This document shows, piece after piece, positions 27,201 through 39,139 of a DNA stretch of 64,000 nt (positions are counted from its first letter, which is position 1; each line of letters opens with the position of its first letter). Location: positions 27,045,370 to 27,109,369 of the forward strand of contig NC_049904.1 in assembly GCF_001411555.2 (NCBI RefSeq), given 5' to 3'. Source of the DNA: Juglans regia. Its lineage: Eukaryota > Streptophyta > Magnoliopsida > Fagales > Juglandaceae. The position numbers were made by a program, and so were the translations under genes. The notes beneath the pieces were generated by a model. The model was not told the origin of the DNA. It saw only the letters and a program-made list of their open reading frames with translations, and searched no databases.

Positions 27201-27828
27201 AACAGTAGCGTTTGCTGCAGCCTACACAATTCCGGGGGGTCCAAATCAGAGTACTGGTTTTCCAGTGCTCCTCTATCAACCTTTCTTTGTGGTTTTCACC
27301 GCAACAGATGTACTCTCCCTTGCATGTGCTTTGACGTCCGTGGTTATATTTCTTTCGATCCTCACGGCGCCATTTCGTTTGGACGACTTCAGGCAGTCTC
27401 TCCCAAACAAGCTGATGGTAGGGTTTACATTTCTGTTTCTCTCCGTGTCGATGATGATGATAGCATTTGCAGCAACAATCATCCTCATGATACGTAGCAA
27501 CGAAAGATGGCAAAAAGTTTTGCTATATTCCCTTTCTTTCCTTCCAGTCGCCATCTTTGCATTATCATATCTCCCCCTTTATCTCTCTCTGTCAAGAACT
27601 TACAAGTACTTGTTCAAGAAAATAATGCAGGCAATTCCTTTCAGTAATCAGTTTCGAGCCCTCATGTCTAAGTGCTCCAATTTGTTGATCAGCCATCGTG
27701 AAAACCAAGTTTCTAATCATGCCTCCAATCGCCTTCGACTTCAGAACACCAATCCCAATAAGCACATGTTGGAGAGGGAAGATTTTTATTCATTGGATGC
27801 ACCGCAGACCTCGCATATTTCCGTTTGA
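24223..27828 (+). CDS. Ankyrin-repeat protein with PGG domain (ACD6/ITN1-like membrane protein), five exons
   Basis: Exons 24223-24757, 24874-25023, 26056-26104, 26293-26929 and 27037-27828 join to 2163 nt, 720 codons, with no internal stop; every intron is GT-AG and the phases agree. The first ATG (24223) is preceded by a TATA box and leader. Exon 1 holds N-terminal ankyrin repeats, with SGNTILHEAAT near residue 91 and LGETALFRAARYGKTE near 125. Exon 4 adds a serine-rich spacer and repeats such as GITPLFIATKSGCVEIV and LGRTILHVAIKYRQ. Exon 5 is the PGG domain: DSAREWLKHTSEGCS, then the motif IPGGPN with PGG at about 523-525, and about four hydrophobic membrane segments to residue 660. Known relatives (ACD6, ITN1) act at membranes in defence or salt signalling; the role of this gene is not shown. 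Intron 2 (25024-26055) is about 1 kb and includes MITE-like sequence. Confidence 0.88.
25035..25210. mobile_element. Family B MITE remnant in intron 2 of the ankyrin gene
   Basis: AT-rich segment with 'caataaaaataactttacaa'-like core and a half-palindrome 'gtaatttgtgaatttatt', resembling the family at 8690-8895. It lies just after the exon 2 donor. Boundaries are approximate. Confidence 0.35.
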
Positions 27829-29660
27829 TTTAATGGCCATTGATCAGACGTATAATGTATAATTGTTTGTTCTGAATTTGAGGATGTATACTACCAGCTT
27901 GAATGGATTTAAACCTTATATTATTTTGGTGTTGGATCGAGCATTCTGAATTCCCAAATAAGAATTCTTCGACGAATCACTTTGCCTTTTCCTGAGAATA
28001 TTACCGCTATCTGTACCCTAAAAGTAGATTTGGTTGTATTATGCATAAACTGATCGTGCTTTGTGCTTATCTTCTGTTTTCCATTTGAGCTTTTCTTCCC
28101 CATCTAAATTAAAGTTGGCAACACTTACTCCCTCTCTCTAGAAAGTTCTTGCAACCTGCATCCTGAACAAATTATAGAAAGGTTATAAGTCATGCGCTGT
28201 GTGAGCTTGAGTGTCATAAGAACACTAGTCTGAGACAGTGCCAAATTAATTAATTTGTTCAAGAGTTTTTATTTTATTTTATTTTAATTAGAGTGTGTTT
28301 GTATCTTTTTCATTCGGCTCAACCCCAATAATATGGAGCCAATTTTGCAGTATACCAGGTTGTGCATCATGTTTTTCCCTACCAAATTATCAATTTTTAT
28401 GTGGACTTATTTCACAATGGGTTGCCTTCCAATGCTAATATTCAATTAAATTGCATTTGGGTAGTGATGTGGTCTCAGATATTTTATGAATAATAGTGAA
28501 AAAGTAATGAAAAATTAATAATAGAATATTGAATAGTAATAAAAAGTAGGTAAAAATTAATATTAAAATAATAAATAGTAGTGGAAAATACTCCATTATC
28601 CAAACTAGCCAAAGTGGAGTACTAGTACTACTTTTCTGGACTATGTGTTTCGTATGGAAGCTAGGATTTTCTATTCCCATCAAGTTTGGTGTAATTACTA
28701 AATAATTTGCATCATTCATTGGAAGCTATATATTCTGAAATTTGCATCTATTTTGCTTGGTGATCTATTGTTTTCCCGCAGGCCACCACATTTATTAATT
28801 GTTATTTCATGTTTTCAGTTTGCATAACTTTCAGACTACATGGTTGCATCTGATTCGGTATTAGTTGATGTTATTCAATGCATAAAGTCATCTGGCTATA
28901 TATGGACAAAAAGTTTACACAAAAACCATTAAGGATAATAAGTTTTGTTACCAAGGTTATGAAAGTTCATTGTTCAAATGTATTTTATCTATAACTTCTT
29001 GTTGTATACTGATGCATTTTATCTATAACTACTAGATTGATGTTTGCATGCCAATTGGGTCTTAAATATCCCACTTGTATAAGAACATGGTTGCAATGAT
29101 GTTGACGATATTCCATCCACCCCTGCCAAAAAGCATATCATTATAGCTACGTAGCATCTATCTACTTAAATAGAGGAGCAGTTATTTGAGTGAATGAGGA
29201 GTGGAGAAAGATGTTAGGCCATGATGCGAAAAGAAGACTATCTTTGCTATAGTATGACTACATTAGTGTGAATCCCACACGTGGATGAATCTAAGTTCCT
29301 TTATTAAATTTGCTGTCTCAGTTGCCCCATAGATTTGTTGATGGGGATCCTACATGTTCATCAAAGTAGATCATCAACTATTTCTTATTTGTCTGTTATG
29401 TTTCCAGTTTGTAAACCAATATCCATAATGGATTGGATCAGTAGTTTGTATGTGCATTGGGAGTTGTGATCACTACTGTTCAAGTCCTGCTTGTATATCA
29501 ATTGCTGAATTTCTTTTAACTAAATTAGTATTATGTTACAGGAAATTCAACATGAAAAATGTATCAAAAGGACAGTGTTTTGAAGAAATTGTTAATGACT
29601 GGCTTGAAATGGCCATGTATTAGATGGCCACTGGAAAACATTGATGGTTGGTTGAATGTT
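27829..29660. other. 3' flank of the ankyrin gene and intergenic; no gene seen
   Basis: No further exon is recognisable after the stop at 27826-27828. Positions 28470-28610 are a repetitive 'aatagtaataaaaagtag'-type MITE-like stretch. The rest is ordinary AT-rich DNA. Confidence 0.45.
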
Positions 29661-29662
29661 TA

Positions 29663-30348
29663 TGTAACCAAGAAAACGACTACTATTACGATCACTAAAT
29701 AAAAGATTGCCAAAAGGATATTTGCGGCGATTTTCAAAATCATTGGAAATGAGTATTTTGTGCTGGCTGAATTGTTATTTGCAGTGAGTCTAGGTGGACG
29801 CAAAAAAACTACAACCCTTTTTGCGGTGGACGATATTTCCTTCAAATTGCATTTATTACGGCAATTAAATGCGGCCGCAATAAGATCTTACTTTGGATTG
29901 GAAGTTTTTTGTGACGCTGTTATAAATTGTTTGACTTATATTATTGCGGTGGAATTGGTAACTTTTACGACAATTAATGAACGTCCCCAAAAAGGTACAA
30001 TTGTGACAATTAGAGGTCACCGATGCAAAAGGTTTTGAACATTTGCAGCGATTTCGGGCTCATTTGCAACGACAATTAGGTGTTGCAATAAAGTTTTCCC
30101 AACGATAGTTTAAGGAATATGGAATGTCTATTTACGGCAAAATGTTGGATAATTGCGGGGGAAAAAATGCCGAAAATAAGAACTTGTTGCGATAATTTTA
30201 AAGTTTCGTTGCTTTATCACAGAAGTTAACAAACAATGCCAACCAACATGCAGCAACTTAAATAACGACGGAAAAAATCAAATGCGGCGATTTTAGGTAC
30301 TTTTTACGACGAAATTGGGCACTAAAAAATGTCATTTTTCTTGTAATG
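29663..30348. mobile_element. CACTA-like non-autonomous element
   Basis: The right end is TTTCTTGTAATG, one base from the CACTA consensus TTTCTTGTAGTG, and the left end near 29663 carries CCAAGAAAACGAC, a decayed match to CACTACAAGAAAA. Subterminal words of the type TTGCGGCGATTTT and AATTGCGGG occur through both arms, as in the CACTA-like segments at 34566, 43561 and 54504. No coding capacity is seen. Confidence 0.5.
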
Positions 30349-30528
30349 ACTTTTCAGTTTGGTAGGGATTTCGGAAAGCCATATAATATATATATATATT
30401 TCTTTTCCAGGCAAACATATGCATGGTTTCTATGTAAAATTAAAAATATTTTTTAATAAAGTGGCATAATTTCATTAATTGATTTGAAGTGAGCAGTAAA
30501 ATAGTTATAAAAGAGTTGTAATTGTTGA

Positions 30529-31354
30529 GACTGTTCATCTGGGTTCCGACCCAGGAACTCGGGTATACCTGGGCCGGAACCCGGACCGGGTTGATTCGGG
30601 TTAGACCTGGGCCGAAACCCAGGTGAATCCGAATTTTTGAAACCCGGAAATCCGGGTTCCGGGTTATACCCGTTTTTTTTTTTTTTTTAAATGCAAAAGC
30701 CTTTATTTATTTAAAAATTTTCAAATAATATTTGTGTTCTAAATACTAAATGCATAAATTCATCGATGCATTCATCACAATGCAATCCACTACATATTAC
30801 ATTATTCATTATTTATACGTTACATTACAAAATACAAAATTACAATATATGAATCAAAAAATCAGTAGCATGTCTATCAATGATTTAATCTCCACACCAA
30901 ATAGCAAACTTCAAGTAATTGGATTGAAAGAGATCTTGCAAAAAACAAAAAGTTTTGAACAAGGATTATATATATCTATATATATTTTTTATAAGTAAAC
31001 AAGGATTAAGACAAATTCCACTTACTACATTAAAGATTAAGATGAGAACAAAATTAGCTTTGCTCGATGCTTTTATACAAAGATAAAAGCTGCGTGTTAA
31101 TGACATCATACCCTTAAAATGAAAGCTTAATTATGAGAAATCATTGTAAATTTCTTTATTGAAAGCAACAAAACTTAACTGAAGAGCTAATGGTAAAATC
31201 TAGGCATTACCTAATTTATCAAATCAGTGAAAAGATCAATCCAAGTCATATTCATCATGTGATCCAGAATCTCACAAAATAGAATGAAAATGACAAATCT
31301 GAAAATGTGGCTACAAATATATTTATTTCTTGTTGTGCTACCACTATGACTTTT

Positions 31355-31427
<73 letters not shown>

Positions 31428-32783
31428 CTCCATGCTTAAGAAATTTGTTAATAAACTTTATATGTTAAAACCAAAAGTCAAAGAAATATGTAGATAATCA
31501 AAGTTGAGGGGAAGCACATGAGGTGGTAGGAGATCCAGACTTGATCAGTACTCAGTTCCATTGAATTACAAGCATAAAGGTGCAACTTTGGCCACTTCTC
31601 TTAGCAAAATTAATAAACAAGAACCTAAAACAGAGTTTAGATCCACCATAATAGATCAGGTTCGATCATTACATAATAAAGTAAGTTGTCATGAGAGCCA
31701 CTTTGAATAGAAATTTTTTATATCTCTATTTTGGAGGTTTACCATTATCTTGAATTCTCATGTTAGACCTTATGAAGCCCATTGAAAAACATACAAGTTT
31801 AGAAATTTTCAAACAACCATATCCAATGGTCATCTTTATTCAAAACTATATATGTTTTACATTGGACAAAAGCCATACTTCTGAAACATATTCAACATAT
31901 TTCTGAAACCAACCCACCTCTCAATGGCCTTAAAACTTATTGGATTCGATACCCACAACTCTAGCATTTTGTAACTGAACAGATCTAAACAGATTTGTTA
32001 TCTATTTTTCCTTTTATGTACATGGCAACAATTCCAATCTTCAAGTGCGTAGAAAAATGTTTATTTATTTTTCCTTTGTTCAACTAAACAGATCTAACCC
32101 ATAAAAATACTCCTCAAACATTCAAATATTCTCATAAAAACAAACCCAAAATCAACAAAGAGAGAAGAAAACATACCCAAGGATGAAGTCGATGGCACGA
32201 GGATGAAGACGATGCAGCAAACCCAGACAAAGCACCCAACAATTGTTAGATCTCCCCAATAGCCACCAGCATCCATTGGTTTGGGACCCTCTTGCAAATC
32301 TGGAAATAGAAAAAATAACGTATTCAAAATCAAATATTAATGCGAACATTTACCCAAGAGGGTCTTAGAAAATGCATCTAGGAGACAATTCGGGAAAATA
32401 TTTGCTAAAAGGCCGGCGGCGAGACAGATCGTGTCATCGTGGACCCATGGTCACTAGTGGGGAGTGGAGAACGAAAGAGAGACGGCAGCGGCTAGGGTTT
32501 TGCATGTGTGAGAGAGGTCACTAGTGGGGAGTGAAGAATGACACACGATAGCAGCTAGGGTTTCGCCTGAGAGAGAGAGGGGATGGGAGACGGATGCAAG
32601 AGAGAGGGAGGGGGGAGACGGGAATGGGACTAGGGTTTGGGTATGGGTTTTACACTGGGTTTAAAAAAAAAAACACCCGGGTACCGAGTTTGAAATCTGA
32701 GTTCCAGGTTTTAAATCCGGTACCTGGCCCGAATATATCCGGGTACCGAGCCGAAAAAAAATCTGGCCCAGTTGAACCGGCCT
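30529..32783. mobile_element. hAT-like non-autonomous element, same family as 201-980
   Basis: The left end GACTGTTCATCTGGGTTCC and the reversed right end GGCCGGTTCAACTGGGCC are imperfect inverted repeats. Both arms have GC-rich subterminal repeats (CCGGGTTCCGGG; CGGGTACCGAG). The middle (about 2 kb) has no recognised gene; a short frame at 32094-32333 has no domain. A (CA)n/(TA)n tract lies at 31357-31424. No clean target duplication was found, so boundaries are approximate. Confidence 0.45.
31357..31424. repeat. (CA)n-(TA)n compound microsatellite
   Basis: About 42 bp of CA repeats followed by CATA and about 25 bp of TA repeats, in the middle of the hAT-like element. Confidence 0.95.
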
Positions 32784-34248
32784 AGAAAGTATATCATTAT
32801 CATTTCCTGATCATATACTCCATGAATATCAATTAAAGAATGATCGACCAATCAAACTTGTAAATTACTTAACATAATTAACCAAATCGTCTTGTGTGAG
32901 TCACGGGGCACATGACTACTATTTGCTTGCATTCGTTTGAGAGAGAAGCTGATTGGGATTAACATTTACAGCTAAATACAAAGTCAAACTTCGTCCTGTT
33001 TGGGTTGTAAGATGATCTCATCTCATTTCATCTGATCATCTCAATTTTTAAATACCACAAATACAAATAGTACTTTTCAATTTTAAATTTTTAACATTTT
33101 CACTTAATCATTACAAGTACTTTCCCAGACTTCCAAACAAAACAAAAAATAATTCAATTCTTTCAAATTCCAAAACAAAAATTATATTAAAAAATTATAT
33201 TCTAACAATATTTCATTTTTCAAAATTTCATAAAATATCTTAATTTAAACAATTTCACTATTATTGACAAATGAAGATTACTATAGTCACAAAGAGATTA
33301 TACAAAAGTAATCCCATAAACTTTCAATTTAAAATTTTTAACATTTTCACTTAATCATTACAAGTACTTTCCCAGGCTTCCAAACAAAACAAAAAATAAT
33401 TCAATTCTTTCAAATTCCAAAACAAAAATTATATTAAAAAATTATATTCTAACAATATTTCATTTTTCAAAATTTCATAAAATATCTTAATTTAAACAAT
33501 TTCACTATTATTGACAAATGAAGATTACTATAGTCACAAAGAGATTATACAAAAGTAATCCCATAAACTCATGTGATTTCATGTAATTCGTTAGATCTAT
33601 TTTACAATAAAACTAACCTTGATGAGCCACATGAAGGCACGTTAGTTTATGAGATTACTTTTGTGTAATCCATTTATGACTAAAGTATCTGATCTCTTGG
33701 CAAATTTCTCATCTCATCTCAACATCCGAACGAGGCCTTAGATTTTCATTTTTTTACGAATCTAAACCATAGGTAAAACTTTAACAATGTTGATATCAAG
33801 ACTAGAAGAACTCGCAATTATATACTCTATCAATCTCTCGTTAAGAAAATTAGTGATGGGAGAATTATCGTTTATGAATATTGCAAAAATTTAAACCTGT
33901 GACCTCAATTTGATAACATCATTTGATGACATAATGCTATGCTACATAAATACGAAAATGAGGCTCAAAAATAAGATTAAGAGCAACCTTCCAGCTCCCC
34001 AAAACTCCTAGACAGAAGAGAACAAAGTTCAGACTTTCTTTTATTTTATGATTAAATGCCGACATTTCATCATTGATTAATCAAATTAAATTAATATCCT
34101 AGAATAAAGGTGCATGTCAACCTTGCTTAATTTAACCCTACTTAAAGACCACATGATCATTATTTTATATGTTTGTCGTGGCTGTCATTGATAATTAGTT
34201 AAGCAAAATAGATCCCATTAATTCCAACTCTCTTTGTAGATAGACATC
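32784..34248. other. Intergenic upstream of the ankyrin pseudogene; MITEs and a tandem duplication
   Basis: Family A MITE sequence lies at about 33000-33240, a 247-bp tandem duplication at 33076-33569, and a family B MITE at about 33545-33690. From about 33960 to 34345 the sequence is homologous to 62740-63086, the promoter region of the edge ankyrin gene. Confidence 0.55.
33076..33569. repeat. 247-bp direct tandem duplication
   Basis: Two copies at about 33076-33322 and 33323-33569 are nearly identical; visible differences include CAGACTTCC versus CAGGCTTCC. The unit joins part of a family A MITE with the start of a family B MITE. The near identity implies a recent duplication or an assembly artefact. 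Confidence 0.85.
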
Positions 34249-34565
34249 TATATAACGCATGCATGCATGATAATGCCAGTGAGAGACTAGCTAGCTCAAC
34301 CATTTCCAAAGAACTTTGAAAGAGGGAGAGAGAGAGAGAAAAGTGATGAAGGGGAGAGATTTGCAGATTGAGATAGAGGTAGAAAAAGATAATGAAAGGA
34401 GTGTCTATTCGAAGCTGAAGAAGCCAGCTTAACTAGCCTTCCTGGACGAAGACTGGGATGCCATGAGGAAATTCTATAAGAAAAATCTCCAATTGATCTT
34501 TAAACCTCTAACAATCGGGGAGGGGACACTGCATTTCATATTGCAGCATATAGTGAAAGAACATA

Positions 34566-37500
34566 CACTACAAGAAAACAGATTTTTTTTGGCACCTTAA
34601 TTCGTTGGAAAAAGTAGCCATAATCTCTGCTAATAACCTAATCCGAATGATTTTATATCGATGCGGGTTGGTTTCCAAAGAAGCGACATAAAAACTTTTT
34701 CCAGTGATTACTATTAATCGTAGATATAAATATATATTTGCAGCGTTCCAAGTACTGTTGCAAAAGTCTAATTTTTCATCATAATTAGCCCAACCTGATT
34801 CAGATGCATATGGTTGGGAAAATTTTTTTCCTTCGTTAATCAAACACTGTAATTAAAATTTTAATTGCCAAAAATTTTTAAACCTTTTTCCCTACGATCA
34901 GCAAACGCGCCGCAATTCTATTATGTTGGGGTGATTCCTCAACGTCGCAAATGGACTTTAATCTGTCCAAAATGTTCTCAAGGATGATCTCTTAAAATCG
35001 GTGCAAAAATGTTTTCATCTTTTGGTAAAAATCGCTGGTATGGGAATGCAATTGGTGCGATGTATAATTGTTGCAAATGATAATTACTCATTTGTTGTGA
35101 ATGGTATTGGCAACGAATTATTAAATCACAGCAATTAAATTATCTCATCGATGGGTCAAGATCACCGGCAATGGAGATACCATATGGGTATAAATACAAT
35201 TTGAATGTGATGAAAATAATGGTTGAATCGCACAATATTAGTTTTGGTGTCTTTCTATATAGCATAAATGCGATGGAAATGTCAATAATATATAGCTAAT
35301 TAATCTCGATCCTTTTCCATATTATTCCAATTTTTATCCATACAATCAGACGCCATAATTTTCGATTCAACCTAAATTGCCAAAAGTTATGACCAAATGG
35401 AGTTTATTCCTGTGTTGAATATGGATATTACGTTCCTAGAAACTTCACAAAATGAATATGGGTTATGAAGATGTACATGGAGTTACAATGAGACACTATC
35501 CATACTCAGCTCAGGAAGTGTAATAATGTTGTTCCAGCATATATGTAGATGGAAAAATTGTAGACAAAAACACTAATATATTTGGGGAATTATACTATCC
35601 ACTCATTGTTAAACTGTGGTGGAGTGTTCAAATAGTGTAACATATACGATATATTCAAGGCATTAACCCAGTTGTTCAACAATTAAACCTGATATTGTAT
35701 GTAATACTCCCTATTGAATCTGGCAAATTATACTTCCCACTATATTACTTCCCACTTACCTTCTTAGCTAACAGTTAGAACATGATCACATATATGGGCA
35801 ACATCCATATGAATCTGGCAAGTCTGTCATCCTTCGCATATCAGTTGTTCAGAGGGAACTTTCCTTCTAATCACTAAACTCTTTTGGTGTGCTTGTGGTA
35901 AGAGGATCTGGCACATGCAAATCTTGGTTCTCTAACAGCAGGCCCACATGCCCAGAAACTTCACAATCACTCCATTCATCGATCCACTTGAAACATCAGT
36001 CTCTTGCTAGTGAGTGTATGTAGCATCAGTATGCCATCATCCAATAACTACCAAATCTATTGCTTAACATCAAAATTACCAACCTGCAAACTCCATGCAG
36101 ATGCGCATATACATAGTGTATATACCAATCCCTTACTACACACATAGTCTTTTTTTTTTTTTTTTTTACTATAAAGATTCCATTATTACCTTAACTATGA
36201 GTACCTATCATAGATATCATCTCCCATATACAGCATGTAACTAAAATAAAAAAATTTCTCATACATATAAACCTTATACCACCACAATCATGACTTTTCT
36301 ATTTGCTATCATATAGCAACATGACTATTTGGGTTAACATGTTTTCCTTACCTACAACATCTCTACACTACAGCTAACTAGGTTGGGATCATAATTTGAA
36401 AGAAACTAGTGCCTAATATCAATGTTGAAAATTATTCATATGAAATATTTTTCTATGCCACCAGCATTGACAGAAGAGAATCTGCTATGTTCTTCTCCAC
36501 GGCCAATAAGTATTGATTATCATACAAATTGTGTAACTCTTTAAAATGGTGTAGCCTACTTACCTCTAAATACACTAGGGCTGACCATGTTTTTAATAAG
36601 AACCTACCCCTTCCTGTCTATATATATTATGTGGAAAGAACAAATAAAATGATTCAACACAATCAAATTCTATGGTAACGGATTTTAACTTTGTCAATAT
36701 GAAAAGCATTGTGACTTCAATTCATTACCTATCCATCCACTCTAAGAGTCCCCCCCAACCAGCTTAGCATCTGTATGATTTCCTTCACGAGCCAAAATTC
36801 CCAAAGAACACCACAAAAACCAGCTGCATTGAAAATATTTACTACACTGCATGTGAAGACCCATTGCCACTAACAAAATGCATTAATTTTCCAGACCTCA
36901 GTTGCCAGCATATTCATCTCAAAAGGCAAAATGACAAAAAAGTTGCTTCTCAAGTATGTTCCCAAGCAGCTCCCTGAGTCTCTCTAAGAGACTCTCCTTA
37001 GGACTGTCTCTCGGACATATAGATGTTTGTAAACTTGTCAAACTTGACTTGTCTCTCCAAAAGTACCCTCACATGTCCACTTAATTCCTCAAACTCAATC
37101 TTGTAATGCTCAGCCTCATTTTGATGTATTCGCATTGCTTCAGCATATTTCCTATCATGTTCATGCTCAGTTACCTGAGTAGACTCTGGTATCACCATCT
37201 CTCCTAATCCTCTAGCATACCATGGTCGTGAACCTAATACCGCCCTAAACACAGAAGTTACTACATTTGTGGTACGTTGCTCGGGTTCTATATTAGACAA
37301 GTTACCAACCATGGATTTCTACACAAACATTAATAATGTAACTTCAATACCCAATATGTTAATTGTTGACATCAGACTTTCCCTTCTTGTTAGACCAGCA
37401 AACTTCCTTGTAGACCTCGATCAAGTTGGGTATGGTGGAACGCTGCATGTCAAGCAAAATTGTTAATCCATATTGCACCATAAATTGTGCACTTAATACA

Positions 37501-38967
37501 TATCACTTTCATTAGAATTAGATAGCCATTATTAAAAGAAATTGATGTTTATTTTGTTTTGACAACAACTTCAGTATAGTAAAAAACTTCAATAGCAAGA
37601 ACCTTCTCCTCTAGTATCCTCACAAATGACTTTCTTTCGGCCATGCTATTTGTTTTTAGCATTTTCCTGTTCTCTTGATTTTGCTTTGACAATTTTTGCA
37701 TTCCATAATGATGTGTAAGTATCTTCTCATCAATTTTCATAAGACTTTTTTCGACCAAATGGTAAAAAAAATGGAAATTAAAATTATTGAGATTGGACAT
37801 CCAATACCTTGAATACCTTACTTAACCCAGACTAGTGGTTCGAATAAGGTAGATCCACTAGCCAATGCTTCTTCATGACATGCATACTCCAAATACTTCT
37901 CGTGCAATTGATGGTGGAAAGCATTGAAATGCTTACGAAGCTGTTTCTATACTATTTTTTGATGATTCTTCTTTTCCCAATCGAAGTTGAAATTAGCCTA
38001 AACATGCATGTGGTAGAATGTCATAAACTTTTGTTCAATTTCTTTAAACAAGATGGAAATTTCTGAGTCTTAACCGGACACGGTCAATCAACTCATCTTT
38101 CTCAGCCATCAATACATTAGTCTATTGATCATAACTCATATTGGCATGATGCTTCAAGATCCACGTCACCCTTGTGGTAAACATGTTTGTATTCTCACAA
38201 CATGGCGTTGTTTTGCCATCATTGATTTTCAATGGAATTTAACCGTGCTTTTGAAGTTTATCAAACTCAGTGCACTTTGCGAGCCTACGACCACGTTTAT
38301 TCATAGGCTAGACCAAAGGAGAGGGTATTTGCACCAAGACTTGATCTACTACTATACAAGACATGGTAATCTTATTAGTGTAAACGCTTTGTACGCTGTT
38401 ATACCTTTATTCACCCTTCTAGAATTAAAACATGAATTAACATTCAAAAAACGACATATATAAGTTACCATTCTAATCTTAGTTTGTATGTGCATCAACC
38501 ATTAGATTAAGAAACTCTGTCTCAAGCACTATGTTTGGTGGCTAAGTTGAGTCATTAGAGCTACATTCATGCTCATCTCTAAGAGTCCATGAATCAAGTT
38601 CTAGACCTATTTGTGGTTGTCTAATTGATGCAGGCCCAGCTCGTGTAGTGGCTCCACCGCGTCCTCGCCCTCTTCCTCTTCCACTTGCCGCCATCTTGCT
38701 TTTATATAATATCAGTTTCCTGCAAGTTGCATTTTTTCACAGCAACTTCAATGAAACTAAGTTACTACATAAAGAGAAATGTGAAACAACCCAAAGGTCC
38801 CCAACAGTCTTGAACTATGCCCATCACTAGGGTTATGTACAGTGGCTTCTACTCTCCATGTTGTTGCAAGTAAACACGATTTCTGACACTGATCTTACCA
38901 AGAGTCATGGCCAACATAAGATTGTACAATTCGATGGCTGAGATAATTTACCTCCACCTCCGTTACT
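34566..38967. mobile_element. CACTA (En/Spm-like) element inserted in ankyrin exon 1
   Basis: The left end CACTACAAGAAAACAG is the canonical CACTA terminus and is followed by about 700 bp of subterminal words of the ATTGCGGC/CGCAAT type. The interior encodes, on the minus strand, a plant Ptta/En/Spm-type protein. The right end, placed by where homology to the ankyrin exon resumes, reads CCGTTACT and is not a recognisable TIR, so it may be truncated or rearranged. The flanks ATA and AGA could be a decayed 3-bp duplication. Confidence 0.65.
36998..38694 (-). pseudogene. Ptta/En/Spm-type transposon protein, degenerate
   Basis: Reading leftward, the start is MAASGRGRGRGRGGATTRAG at 38694, an Arg-Gly-rich head common in plant CACTA accessory proteins. 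Further on come NRKMLKTNSMAERKSF (about 37680-37620), matching the family's 'NR.KLK..HT.G.KSFAR' block, and SRPWYARGLGEMV (near 37220), matching 'S.YVRGLG', followed by a coiled-coil-like tail rich in Glu and Arg ending near 36998. The frames are split by stops and shifts or by unrecognised introns, so no intact protein can be given. No DDE transposase (TNP2/TNPD-like) is visible, so the element is not autonomous as it stands. Confidence 0.6.
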
Positions 38968-39139
38968 AGAACTACTTCGATGTTTCCTTGGTCTTGTACC
39001 TAAGTCTAGGCAGTCAAAAGTGGCCTTGTCTAAGAACCATCACGGTAACACTACGCTTCACGAGGTAGCTTCCACGAATAATGTTGAAGTAGCAGAGCTC
39101 TTGATTAGTATACTCCAAATGGCTGAAGAAAGTACAGCC

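Noticed and set aside
36467..36488. TGACAGAAGAGAATCTGC, similar at its start to miR156
   Set aside because: Only the first 12 bases agree with the mature form and no matching star arm is visible nearby; it lies inside the CACTA-like element.
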